Positions 33,691-45,318 of a DNA stretch of 64,000 bases are shown piece by piece; within the stretch, counting starts at the first letter, position 1; each line of letters starts with the position of its first letter. Location of the stretch: positions 586,902 through 650,901 of the forward strand of contig SMMW01000192.1 in NCBI GenBank assembly GCA_004794655.1, read 5' to 3'. A program made the position numbers and the translations under genes. The stretch comes from Marisa cornuarietis (Eukaryota; Mollusca; Gastropoda; Architaenioglossa; Ampullariidae). The notes under the pieces are model-generated. The model saw nothing but the letters and a program-made list of their open reading frames with translations. It was not told the DNA's origin and ran no database searches.

Positions 33691-33940
33691 CTGTACACAT
33701 CACAGTCCGCACACGTCATGCTCCGCACACATCACAGTCCGTACACATGGTGGGTGGCCTGTAGTCCAGACACCTGATGTAGTGGATGCAGTGTTTGTCC
33801 GGTTGACCAACACAAGACAGTGAAGATGAAGGTGAGTGACCAGATTTTGTTTTTGTCGATAATGAGAGATGACGAGTTCTCGGTCCTGCATAGTGAATCC
33901 AACAGCAGCCTGCTACTACTCTCCTGCATCCACCTACCAC
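33691..33940. other. Unique island between two array halves
   Basis: Starts with four more copies of the 18-bp ACATCACAGTCCGCAC unit, then holds about 180 bp of unique DNA (33750-33930) with GAAGATGAAG/GTGAGT, a donor-like site at 33831. Reading frames across it are short on both strands. Confidence 0.6.
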
Positions 33941-34495
33941 TCTCATTGTATCCTATAAGTCCTGCTGCATCCTACTACCACTCTTATTGTATCCTATAAG
34001 TCCTGCTGCATCCTACTACCACTCTTATTGTATCCTATAAGTCCTGCTGCATCCTACTACCACTCTTATTGTATCCTATAAGTCCTCCTGCATCCTACTC
34101 CCACTCTTATTGTATCCTATAAGTCCTGCTGCATCCTACTACCACTCTTATTGTATCCTATAAGTCCTCCTGCATCCTACTCCCACTCTTATTGTATCCT
34201 TAAGTCCTGCTGCATCCTACTACCACTCTTATTGTATCCTATAAGTCCTCCTGCATCCTACTCCCACTCTTATTGTATCCTTAAGTCCTGCTGCATCCTA
34301 CTACTAGACTTGCTGAACCGTACTAAAACCTGCTGCATCCTACTACCACTCTTATTGTATCCTATAAGTCCTGCTGCATCCTACTAAAACTCTTATTGTA
34401 TCTTAAAGTCCTGCTGCATCCTACTACTAGTCTTCATTGCATTCTACTAAATCCTGTTGCATCCTGCTCTAGCCTTATTGCATCCTACTAGCGGT
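33941..34495. repeat. 41-bp minisatellite, about 13 copies
   Basis: Unit ATTGTATCCTATAAGTCCTG then CTGCATCCTACTACCACTCTT. GTCCTCCTGC and ACTCCC variants alternate with GTCCTGCTGC and ACTACC, which suggests an 82-bp dimer in part of the array. Confidence 0.95.
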
Positions 34496-35167
34496 CGTGC
34501 TGCTTCCTACTAGCAATACTCAGAGAGGGATGTTAATTCGTATTGTCTCTGGCAACCCATTGCTTTCCCCGCTATCATTCAGCGCCATCTATCAAGAGAC
34601 TTCCCTTGAGATCCTGCCCGGGGGGGGGGGGTGCTCAGTCTTCAGACTGCTACTTAGTATTGACAAGAGGACATAACTCCAAGTAGAGTATAGTACTTGG
34701 TACAGTTGTGAGACTATCACTCGAGGGTCAGGATGCGAGGAATGAAGTCTGTTCATCACTCAGTGCCACCAGCACTCCACGCACCATATAGTAATTACTT
34801 CTATTACAGCTTCATAAGATTACCTTTGTCAGGAGGACATTATTCTACACACTGCATTACACACTGCATTACACAATCTTGCTTTGTAATGAACTCATCA
34901 TCTATCTGCAGCCAGCTATACGTGAGAGGTACTACCGCCCACGTCTCCTTTAGTTGATATATCTATATATATATATATCGTATTGTCACCTCATGATCAC
35001 AGCCAAAATATTGGCACACACTATATTCTCACAAACGTTTGGCTCATGCACTCAGGGTAGAAGCCGACATCGTTTGCAAGACGCCCGATGGGTATCATGG
35101 GTGACAATGAGTTAGTGTCGTGATAAGTACAACATTACAGCCCTTAGTAGTATTGTGGTGGTAGTGC
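34496..35167. other. Unique stretch
   Basis: Single-copy DNA with a G run at about 34620-34630 and a (TA)n patch at 34957-34979. No coding evidence is seen. Confidence 0.5.
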
Positions 35168-35337
35168 AGCAATATTTATGTGGTATAGTGGTATAGTGTA
35201 GCAATATATTTATGGTATAGTGGTATAGTGTAGCAATATATTTGTGGTATAGTGGTATAGTGTAGCAATATATTTGCGGTATAGTGGTATAGTGTAGCAA
35301 TTTATTTGTGGTATAGTGGTATAGTGTAGCAATATTT
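35168..35337. repeat. 32-bp AT-rich minisatellite, about 5 copies
   Basis: Unit GCAATATATTTGTGGTATAG then TGGTATAGTGTA. Confidence 0.95.
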
Positions 35338-35388
35338 AATTGTTTTCGGTGGCAGTGTAACAGGTTATTATTACTTGGTGTTTCATTG

Positions 35389-36274
35389 TACCTAGAGTTA
35401 GTGCTGTTATGGGGTACCTAGAGTTAGTGCTGTTAGTGATGTACCTAGAGTTAGTGCTGTAAGTAACATACCTAGAGTTAGTGCTGTTAGTGACGTGCCT
35501 AGAGTTAGTGCTGTTAGTGACGTGCCTAGAGTTAGTGCTGTTAGTGATGTACCTAGAGTTAGTGCTGTAAGTAACATACCTAGAGTTAGTGCTGTTATGG
35601 GGTACCTGGAGTTAGTGCTGTTAGTCACGTGCCTAGAGTTAGTGCTGTTAGTGATGTACCTAGAGTTAGTGCTGTAAGTAACATACCTAGAGTTAGTGCT
35701 GTTATGGGGTACCTAGAGTTAGTGCTGTTAGTGACGTGCCTAGAGTTAGTGCTGTTAGTGATGTACCTAGAGTTAGTGCTGTTAGTGATGTACCTAGAGT
35801 TAGTGCTGTAAGTAACATACCTAGAGTTAGTGCTGTTATGGGGTACCTAGAGTTAGTGCTGTTAGTGACGTGCCTAGAGTTAGTGCTGTTAGTGATGTAC
35901 CTAGAGTTAGTGCTGTTAGTGATGTACCTAGAGTTAGTGCTGTAAGTAACATACCTAGAGTTAGTGCTGTTATGGGGTACCTAGAGTTAGTGCTGTTAGT
36001 GACGTGCCTAGAGTTAGTGCTGTTAGTGATGTACCTAGAGTTAGTGCTGTTAGTGATGTACCTAGAGTTAGTGCTGTAAGTAACATACCTAGAGTTAGTG
36101 CTGTTATGGGGTACCTAGAGTTAGTGCTGTTAGTGACGTGCCTAGAGTTAATGCTGTAAGTGACATACCTAGAGTAAGTGCTGTTAGTGACGTGCCTAGA
36201 GTTAGTGCTGTAAGTGACATACCTAGAGTTAGTGCTGTTAGTGACGTACCTAGAGTTAGTGCTGTTAGTGGTGT
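35389..36274. repeat. 27-bp minisatellite with 134-bp higher-order repeat
   Basis: Unit TACCTAGAGTTAGTGCTGTT then AGTGATG, with a 26-bp variant carrying TTATGGGG. That variant starts at 35408, 35595, 35702, 35836, 35970 and 36104. The spacings are 187, 107, then three of exactly 134 bp (five units), so a five-unit block was amplified. The repeated PRVSAVSDV open frames are by-products. Confidence 0.97.
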
Positions 36275-36650
36275 AACCATGTCTGACAGTTAGTGCCTGG
36301 TATGTCGCACTGTATCCTTACTCGGGGCGTTCTTATAATGTGTTACAAAGTGTAGGCGGTTGCAATAGAACTGATGAGCTGCTGTCCTGCACAGTGAAAG
36401 GGGACATAACTCGCCAATTAAAAACTTTGAAAGTGTGTGAATGTAGGGGAGATAACGTCATTTTGCTATATTGAGAGTGTGCCGAGAGTTAACCCGGGCT
36501 CATTTTGTTACACTCGGCCTTGACACGGATAATGACAGGTAATTCTGTAAAAACAATTTCAAGGATAACTGACTTTTTGTCCCGTACGTTGGCACTAAAC
36601 ATCTTACAAGACAATTAGACAGGAGGAGGAATTTGACCAGTGTACTCAGG
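36275..36650. other. Unique stretch
   Basis: Single-copy spacer between two arrays. No feature is seen. Confidence 0.5.
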
Positions 36651-36952
36651 GTACTACCGGCTATTGAAACAACGTAAAGTAACGTCACTACCGGCTAATG
36701 ACACGACGTAAAGTAACGTCACTACCGGCTAATGACACGACGTAAAGTAACGTCACTACCGGCTAATGACACGACGTAAAGTAACGTCACTACGGGCTAA
36801 TGACACGACGTAAAGTAACGTCACTACCGGCTAATGACACGACGTAAAGTAACGTCACTACCGGCTAATGACACGACGTAAAGTAACGTCACTACGGGCT
36901 TAATGAGACAAAGTACCGTAACGTCACTACCGGCTAATGAGACAACGTAACG
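36651..36952. repeat. 34-bp minisatellite rich in ACGT, about 9 copies
   Basis: Unit AACGTCACTACCGGCTAATG then ACACGACGTAAAGT. Each unit has two ACGT palindromes and a half-CRE (CGTCA). The last two copies are degraded. Confidence 0.96.
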
Positions 36953-37496
36953 TTCTTAATTTCCTTACTTGGTTGTTTATTTAGCCAGACGTTTTCTCCG
37001 CGATCGTTTGAAATGATGAAATGATGAAATACACAAAGGCATCTGTGATGCTGTGCAGTCTGTGTGTTTACTCGGGTGCTCTCCAGTCACACCAGCAGCG
37101 CCCTCTTGTGACCAGCAGCCCTAACGGCTCATACGTAAGGTTGTAAAGAAACTAAAAGCCAAACAATCGTATTGAGGGCAAATAAACAGCTTGAAAGATG
37201 GTTGTTACTGGCAATAACAGACATCGTGAGACAGACAGGGTCCGAGACCATGTTTACACTCATTGTCTGCAGGATCGTCAAGAGAACATTTCTCAGCTTT
37301 TGTGTGATTATCCTGCTGACTGCTCCCTCTGTGTATCTTCCTCGCATCCAATCTGCTCAGCCGTCCCCTTCCCAATCCAGACGACTATGTACATTGCTAT
37401 CAATATGTTTTATTATCGTCGGCTTGCAAAGACAAATACGCAGAACCAATAAACAGCCTCATGCCAGAGAGTGAGGGGAGGGAGACTGTAAGTGAC
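36953..37496. other. Unique stretch
   Basis: Single-copy DNA. The frames at 37172-37474 overlap one another and show no domain. Confidence 0.5.
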
Positions 37497-37763
37497 ATGG
37501 AAGCAATGCGGGGGAGAGGCAATGTCGGGGTGGGGGCGAGAAGCAATGGCGAGGGTGAAGCAATGTGGGGGGGGGTAAGCAATGTAGTGAGGGGGGGGTA
37601 AGCAATGTCAGGGAGGGGGGAGAAGCAATGGCGGGGGTGAAGCAATGTGGGGGGGGTAAGCAATGTAGTGAGGGGGGGTAAGCAATGTCAGGGAGGGGGG
37701 AGAAGCAATGGCGGGGGTGAAGCAATGTCGGGGGGGGGTATGCAATGTCGAGGAGGGGGGATG
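37497..37763. repeat. G-run minisatellite (AAGCAATGTGGGGGGG)
   Basis: Units of about 18-22 bp combine AAGCAATG with G runs of 4 to 9. They are arranged in a roughly 80-bp block (about 37568-37647, repeated 37647-37725). Many G runs in close series on one strand make G-quadruplex formation likely. Confidence 0.95.
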
Positions 37764-38276
37764 GTGTCTCCAGTGAGAAGGCGCGAGGAACGGCCAGCAG
37801 GCCTCAAGACCGGTGCGGCCAGCCTTATCTGCAAACACAAACATGTGGATTGCCGTGAAATAACAAGGATAAAGCCATGTTTAACATCAGCGCCGTCAAA
37901 CAGTTGTACACCAAAGTAGGATTTTCTGATAAAATTTGCTGGGAAAGTGGAAAACTGGGGCAAAGCTCTTGTGTCTGATTGATACTGAGATGGAGAATGA
38001 TGTCACGGTCATCTAAACTTCCACATCCAATCTATTTTTAGCTTGGCGCATCAGATGTATAAGACTGGGTACCACAAGCCATGTACCCAGTAGTATTAAC
38101 AAATAAGTTCACAACCTGGCAGTACTGTAATATGGCAGCGAATGCAGACAGAGCCGAACGATTTTGGGAGAAAACTAACTGGCAAGAGCAACCACTAAAG
38201 ATGGAATAACCCAATTTATATGAGCATTAACCCATTAAATAGTCTGCCACAAGTTTGTCTCAGTTACAACTTATTG
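37764..38276. other. Unique stretch
   Basis: Single-copy DNA left of the second LTR-like copy. Nothing is recognised. Confidence 0.5.
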
Positions 38277-38592
38277 CTGTTTGTAATGGGTTAGGGGCAG
38301 GTCTTGTATTGTTTCCTGTGTGAATGGTGTCTTGTGTTTGACGTCATGTGTGCGTCATTTGTTTGTCGTCATTTTGGGAAAAGAATGACGTAAAAAGAAG
38401 AAGAAAGACGACGGTTCCATGGCCAGATAGAAAAGTAAGAGCAGCGAGTTCTTCATCTTCCATAAATCAACCAGAAATCTCTTCACCTTCATCCCCTCCT
38501 ACGGGGGGGGGGGGCTCGTCGAGCGTGGTGTATGTGTGTAATATGCGTCGTATGTATGCAAGGTAAGTGTATGTGCGTCCTATTACACTGTT
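38277..38592 (+). mobile_element. Solo-LTR-like insertion, copy 2
   Basis: The body, 38282-38587, begins TGTAATGGG and ends CCTATTACA. It is flanked by a perfect 5-bp duplication CTGTT (38277-38281 and 38588-38592). At about 306 bp it is the likely ancestral length of the family, compared with the expanded copy at 9969-10548. Inside are a full CRE palindrome TGACGTCA (about 38339), a second AATGACGTAA shared with copy 1, a G run, and a donor-like CAAG/GTAAGTG near the 3' end present in both copies. No internal retroelement genes are found, so it appears to be a solo LTR; a MITE is the alternative. Confidence 0.72.
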
Positions 38593-39440
38593 CATGGACT
38601 GTTTAATAACTTTTATTTACAATACAACACAAACACCACTACAATAACAATGAGAACGAGTGAGTGAGAAAGTTTGACTAAATACAAGAGAAGAAACGTA
38701 CATCGTACTCTAACAGTCAACCACAACTAATGAGTGAGTCACACAAAATATTATTAAACAACAGAAGGGACAATGAGAGAATGTACGGTAATAAATATTT
38801 AGAACAATTAAACAGTAAGTGAGTGAGTCTACATTTCACTAATTACAACAGAAGGGGTACACAGACATGTGATGAAATGTAAGAGAATGTGTATCAAGAA
38901 CAATTACTGACAATGAGTGAGTGAAGAGAGCAGACAGAGAGAGTGATGAACGGAGACAGAAGAGGAGAAAGTGAACAGCTGGGCAAAAGAACAGAGATGA
39001 AGAGAGAGAGAGAAAAATAAAAGTGAGGAAGACATCTTCAGGTCCCGCGGACACAACACCATTCTGGAAGTAAGACTGTCAGACAGAAGGAAGGAAGGGG
39101 AAGTGGCCATTAGGCCAAGGTTTGGTTTTAAAATCCCGTTTATGACACAAACAAACTTCCGCTAGAAGTGAGGGACGAGTCAGGTGACTGACAGCAGACT
39201 CCGCCCATTAAGTAACACTGCAGTCACAGCTCAGTGAGCCGCTGCCAGTCACTGAAGTCACGTGATGCGAAACGCTCTCAACATCACCAGCGCTGACGTC
39301 AGCACAGAACTCACGAAAGCTCGTGCACAAACGATTGTCTAAAAATAGTCACAGTGACGTGGAAGGTCTGCGAGGCCCCGCAGGTTGGCGGCTCATTGTT
39401 CACCTGGTAAATACATCTTCAGCTCTCAGCCTTCACTTAC
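38593..39440. other. Unique A-rich stretch
   Basis: A-rich DNA with scattered AATGAGTGAGTGA-like words at about 38649-38935, possibly a very old repeat. GA-rich at 38935-39015. No gene is seen on the plus strand. Confidence 0.5.
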
Positions 39441-39666
39441 CCGCGGAACGTCTCCTCTCCACCTTTTGCGGATTTTCTTTTCTTTCTGTTTTTTTTTGTA
39501 ACGAAAGGAACGAAAATCAAAAAGAAGAGTGTTGTTGGCAAGGAAATGTCATCATAACAAGCTCTACAGTATTGTTTCCGTGTAGCCATTGGCGGTCGGT
39601 GTGGCATGTACTCGCCCTGTATGTGGATATCAGGCGTGATTACCTGTCGAGACTTATCGTGATTAC

Positions 39667-39918
39667 CTGTGTAGCACACGGCAGTCACAGGTCTGTATGG
39701 CGATCTGCGCGCGATAAGTATCGAGCCTCCTCTTGGTGGTTGTAGCTTGACCTTCTTTTCCAGGGCCCTGCCCATCAAGATGGCGAAGTCTTGCAAGCTG
39801 ACCCGCCACCCGTCCGTCAGATCTGCGCCATCAGCAGCCCCCAGTGAGATGATAGATAGGACAGACCCCCACTGCACACTCTTGTTGGTTGTCCAGGCCT
39901 TTCTGAACAGTTCTCTTT
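39667..39918 (-). CDS. Candidate internal exon with Bcl-2 BH1-like block
   Basis: On the minus strand a strong acceptor (CACTTTCTCTTCTTCGCAG) precedes 39918, and the frame is open for two bases plus 83 codons to a donor-like ACACAG/GTAATC (exon end 39667). It reads RELFRKAWTTNKSVQWGSVL, SIISLGAADGADLTDG, WRVSLQDFAILMGRALEKK. ELFR followed by V-x-WG-x-V-L-x-I-I-S-x-G-A is close to the BH1 pattern of Bcl-2 family apoptosis regulators (ELFR-DG-VNWGR...FGG), with the following helix also plausible. A BH2 tryptophan pair and a BH3 are not found here. The frame continues without a stop to another donor-like CGCGG/GTAAGTG at 39441, adding a hydrophobic LPTTLFFLIFVPFV with a basic tail, so a longer exon is possible. 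Family assignment is inference from one motif. Confidence 0.4.
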
Positions 39919-40088
39919 CTGCGAAGAAGAGAAAGTGGAAATGTTAGTGACGACTGTTTGTCTGAAGAACACGCAGATGGTTGTAGTGTAAGACTGTAAC
40001 TGATTGACATCAGCCACTTCTGGTCACCTGGGCACTGGCACGCGCCCTGCCCTCAGCTACATACAAGCACACCCTGTCCTGCCACTCA
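39919..40088. other. Unique spacer
   Basis: Would be intron upstream of the minus-strand exon. No further exon is seen. Confidence 0.5.
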
Positions 40089-40814
40089 GGGCACAATCTC
40101 AAGAAGCCTGTATCCTGTCTTGTCACAGGGCACAATCTCAAGAAGCCTGTATCCTGTCTTGTCACAGGGCACAATCTCAAGAAGCCTGTATCCTGTCTTG
40201 TCACAGGGCACAATCTCAAGAAGCCTGTATCCTGTCTTGTCACAGGGCACAATCTCAAGAAGCCTTATCCTGTCTTGTCACATGGCACAATCTCAAGAAG
40301 CCTGTATCCTGTCTTGTCACAGGGCACAATCTCAAGAAGCCTGTATCCTGTCTTGTCACAGGGCACAATCTCAAGAAGCCTGTATCCTGTCTTGTCACAG
40401 GGCACAATCTCAAGAAGCCTGTATCCTGTCTTGTCACAGGGCACAATCTCAAGAAGCCTGTATCCTGTCTTGTCACAGGGCACAATCTCAAGAAGCCTTA
40501 TCCTGTCTTGTCACATGGCACAATCTCAAGAAGCCTGTATCCTGTCTTGTCACAGGGCACAATCTCAAGAAGCCTGTATCCTGTCTTGTCACAGGGCACA
40601 ATCTCAAGAAGCCTGTATCCTGTCTTGTCACAGGGCACAATCTCAAGAAGCCTGTATCCTGTCTTGTCACAGGGCACAATCTCAAGAAACCTGTATCCTG
40701 TCTTGTCACAGGGCACAATCTCAAGAAACCTGTATCCTGTCTTGTCACATGGCACAATCTCAAGAAGCCTGTATCCTGTCTTGTCACAGGGCACAATCTC
40801 AAGAAACCTGTATC
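40089..40814. repeat. 39-bp minisatellite, about 18.6 copies
   Basis: Unit GGGCACAATCTCAAGAAGCC then TGTATCCTGTCTTGTCACA. Two copies lack one base (AGCCTTATCC at 40261 and 40494, 233 bp apart) and shift the frame. Most frames on both strands are open, including 296- and 254-residue ones, because the unit has few stops. I do not call them genes. Confidence 0.98.
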
Positions 40815-41212
40815 GATGCTTCTTTTGGTGCAGCTTAGTTCAACATCCGTTGGTTTTGAATTCGTTGACTTTAAATACAGGTAAAGATAATTAACATGAG
40901 CTTAAAAAGAAAGAAAGAACAGGAAGCACTTTGATAACAAACAGTTCAGTGGATCAAGTAAACACAATAATCACCTTTTACAGACAAGGTTGGTCTAAAA
41001 CAGAGCAGGGAAGTCTGACCAGCGCTTAATAATATTTGCACACAGGTGAAATGCAAACATCAAATAGTTTTTACACGCAGGTAACATGCAAACGCTAGGA
41101 AACTGCACCTGAAACTACGTCACCATATTCAAGTCGATTTTATTTTAAAATCTCAAAACTAAGCAAGTTTCTAAAAAAATATAACAACGGATATTTCTGT
41201 TCTTGATATTTC
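40815..41212. other. Unique AT-rich spacer
   Basis: Single-copy DNA between two arrays. No feature is seen. Confidence 0.5.
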
Positions 41213-43105
41213 TGTGACGTGGAAACATACCATCACAATCACAATCTGTGACGTGGAAACACACCACCACAATCACAATCTGTGACGTGGAAACATACCA
41301 TCACGATCAAAATCTGTGACGTGGAAACACACCACCACAATCACAATCTGTGACGTGGAAACATACCATCACAATCACAATATGTGACGTGAAAAACATA
41401 CCACCGCAATCACAATCTGTGACGTGGAAACATACCATCACAATCTGTGACGTGGAAACATACCATCACAATCACAATATGTGACGTGGAAACATACCAC
41501 CACAATCACAATCTGTGACGTGAAAAACATACCACCGCAATCACAATCTGTGACGTGGAAACATACCACCACAATCACAATATGTGACGTGAAAAACATA
41601 CCACCACAATCACGCTCTGTGACGTGGAAACATACCACCACAATCACAATATGTGACGTGAAAAACATACCACCACAATCACGCTCTGTGACGTGGAAAC
41701 ATACCATCACAATCTGTGACGTGGAAACATACCACCACAATCACAATATGTGACGTGAAAAACATACCACCACAATCACGCTTTGTGACGTGGAAACATA
41801 CCATCACAATCTGTGACGTGGAAACATACCATCACAATCACAATATGTGACGTGGAAACATACCACCACAATCACAATATGTGACGTGAAAAACATACCA
41901 CCACAATCACGCTCTGTGACGTGGAAACATACCATCACAATCTGTGACGTGGAAACATACCATCACAATCACAATATGTGACGTGGAAACATACCACCAC
42001 AATCACAATCTGTGACGTGAAAAACATACCACCGCAATCACAATCTGTGACGTGGAAACATACCATCACAATCTGTGACGTGGAAACATACCATCACAAT
42101 CACAATATGTGACGTGGAAACATACCACCACAATCACAATCTGTGACGTGAAAAACATACCACCGCAATCACAATCTGTGACGTGGAAACATACCACCAC
42201 AATCACGCTCTGTGACGTGGAAACATACCATCACAATCACAATCTGTGACGTGGAAACATACCACCACAATCACAATCTGTGACGTGAAAAACATACCAC
42301 TACAATCACAATCTGTGACGTGAAAAACATACCACCACAATCACGCTCTGTGACGTGGAAACATACCACCACAATCACGCTCTGTGACGTGGAAACATAC
42401 CATCACAATCTGTGACGTGGAAACATACCATCACAATCACAATATGTGACGTGGAAACATACCACCACAATCACAATCTGTGATGTGGAAACATACCACC
42501 ACAATCACAATATGTGACGTGGAAACACAATACAACAATCACAATCTGTGACGTGGAAACATACCACCACAATCACAATCTGTGACGTGAAAAAATACCA
42601 ACACAATCACAATCTGTGACGTGGAAACATACCATCACAATCTGTGACGTGGAAACATACCACCACAATCACAATCTGTGACGTGGAAACATACCGCCAC
42701 AATCACAATCTGTGACGTGGAAACATACCACGACAATCACAATCTGTGACGTGAAAAACATACCACCACAATCACGCTCTGTGACGTGGAAACATACCAT
42801 CACAATCTGTGACGTGGAAACATACCATCACAATCACAATATGTGACGTGGAAACATACCACCACAATCACAATCTGTGATGTGGTAACATACCATCACA
42901 ATCTGTGACGTGGAAACATACCATCACAATCACAATATGTGACGTGGAAACATACCACCACAATCACAATCTGTGATGTGGAAACACAATACAACAATCA
43001 CAATATGTGACGTGGAAACATACCACCACAATCACAATCTGTGACGTGGAAACACAATACAACAATCACAATCTGTGACGTGGAAACATACCACCACAAT
43101 CACAA
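41213..43105. repeat. 34-bp TGTGACGTGGAAACATACC minisatellite, about 58 units
   Basis: Unit TGTGACGTGGAAACATACCA then CCACAATCACAATC, with a short variant missing one CACAATCA, GACGTGAAAAACAT and CACGCTC variants, and rare ACACAATACAACAATC forms. Nearly every unit carries TGACGTG, a CRE/bZIP-like half site. Confidence 0.98.
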
Positions 43106-44895
43106 ACGTGAACCGTATCTTTTACTTCGCTCACGGGATGAACAACGGTTGCCGGGTTTTGCTCATTTCACGGCCTTGTCAGGCGGCAGCAGGCAGGTGA
43201 TGCTGGATTAAAGTGAAATGTGATTTGTGTACACTGGCCCTATAACACGGCCGTAAGTAAGATGCCAGAGTGTAAACAGTCATTCAATCAGCGAAAGCCA
43301 TGTAGCGCTTCGCCCGGAAATGGGAGTTTGCGCAGGCGCGGAAGTTAATGAAGCCATTACTAGCGCAGTCTCGTCGACAGCCATTCCCAGGCGGTAAACA
43401 ACCGAACAAGCTATGGCATGTTAATCAGACTCACTTAACCTCTGAATAATTTAAGACACCAACTTACTGGCTGGTAAGTGAGTGTAAGTGAAGCCTGGCA
43501 CACAAAACATTGTTAACGCACTGAAACAACGATGATGATGATGATGATGATGATGATGAGCGTCTGAACAGGGATATTATTTATTTTGATGACTGATATT
43601 CTTTATCTTGATTGCTGGACTGATCACTGATCATCTCAGCTCTTCATCGCTATCAGTGCCTTACCCCGGATAAGGACCTGGGGAACTTCTCGTGACCAGA
43701 GAAAGGATGAATCCAAGTGATAGCTAGTGACCGAGAAACAGCGACTAAGGCGAGAATGAGCGACAGCAGGCGAGAAAGGACGAGAGAAGACGAGAAAAAA
43801 TGTTTGTGGGAGAGAATGTGCCTCTGGAGGGACACATGGTGAGGAATGTAAACATTTTCATGTTTTTCCTGTCGACCTATGAACTCTGCACGTACTGCGA
43901 CTAAGGTGAGGCAGAATGTCACGAGGGCTTTCTGACGTCACCTGACGCCCCATCAACGGGTCACAAGAAAGTTTGTCACTCTTGGTCCTTATGATTCCAG
44001 ACCAACCCACCCACCCCCTTTTCTATCCTTGCTTTGTCCGCGATTCTCTCTCACGGGTGGTTTCAAGCATGATTTTCTCCAAGAAAATGTTTAACAGCAC
44101 AGGTGATAGGGGGCAGGGGGCAGGGGACAGGGGGCAGCCTTAACATACGCCTACTGTGGTGTGAAAGTAAGCTCGTATTTATTATCCAGCAATACTGTGC
44201 TCGTTGAGCTCAGATACAGGATTCGATGATTGACGAGACCTTCTTCGATGTGTTGCATGATGATAAAGAAACATTTTCAATGCCATTGGGACCTCAATCA
44301 AAACCTTATGTACATTAAAAATACTGTTGGAAAAGACTGACCCGGGAGGCTATGGCATGATGCAAAATTACAACATCAAAGATAGGGAGAGAGAGAGAGA
44401 GAGAAAGACTGCGAGTAATAAAGAGAAAGATAGAGAAAGCACTTACGGCCCAACATGTGATGTCTAAAAATAACTCGTAAGAAAGAATTACACCAAGTTT
44501 AAGAGAAAGCTTTGTTAAGAAGCAGACTGCGGTGTAGTAGACAACATAACCCAAGGTGTAGTCACCAGCAAACATGATTAAACTCAGAAATATTTTCTTT
44601 GATGGCTTTGTCTTTATTTTAAACCTGTCATTGACTGGCTGGCTACATCTTGAGAGTGTAGACTGTCGCCAACTGCACAGGTGAACACAGGTAAATGTCG
44701 CCCTAAGCTTAAACATCAAAAGTGAGATGTCGAATACACAAGTCATGACCACAGTGCTAACTAACAATGAACTAAACTGACTTCTGTGTCCAACATCTCA
44801 ATAACCATGACACTGAAGGCTGGAGAGTCACTACTCTATAGAGTATAGAGTATAGACTGTGGCATTCAAGACGGGCTAGCACTTTCAAGAGTCTA
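43106..44895. other. Unique stretch with small repeats
   Basis: Includes (GAT)n at 43531-43560, a GGGGGCA ladder at about 44109-44136 and (GA)n at about 44385-44404. The minus frame 44315-44767 (150 residues) is hydrophobic and contains FAGDYTLG, which only superficially recalls a reverse-transcriptase motif. Confidence 0.5.
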
Positions 44896-45318
44896 GTTAC
44901 AGCAGTCACAGTAGTTACAGCAGTCACAGTAGTCTCAGTAGTCACAGCAGTCACAGTAGTACACAGTAGTCACAGCAGTCACAGTAGTACACAGTAGTCA
45001 CAGCAGTTACAGTAGTCACAGCAGTCACAGTAGTACACAGTAGTCACAGCAGTCACAGTAGTACACAGTAGTCACAACAGTCACAGTAGTACACAGTAGT
45101 CACAGCAGTCACAGTAGTACACAGTAGTCACAGCAGTCACAGCAGTCACAGTAGTACACAGTAGTCACAGCAGTTACAGTAGTCACAGCAGTTACAGCAG
45201 TCACATTAGTCACACCAGTCACAGCAGTCACAGTAGTCCACAGCAGTTACAGTAGTCACAGCAGTAACAGTAGTGACAGCAGTCATAACAGTCACAGTAG
45301 TCGCAGTAGTCACAGTAA
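44896..45318. repeat. CAGTCACAGTAGT repeat array
   Basis: Triplet-based CAG/TAG/TCA words in units of about 12, 15 and 27 bp (for example CAGTAGTACACAGTAGTCA), becoming less regular to the right. Confidence 0.93.

Noticed and set aside
40004..40894. 296- and 254-residue plus-strand ORFs, and minus-strand ones, over the 39-bp array
   Set aside because: Several frames on both strands are open at once, and two 38-bp units shift the frame, so no single frame is maintained.
44315..44767. FAGDYTLG in a 150-residue frame as a reverse-transcriptase active site
   Set aside because: The second catalytic Asp is missing and nothing around it matches a reverse transcriptase. The flanks are simple hydrophobic sequence with a (GA)n run.
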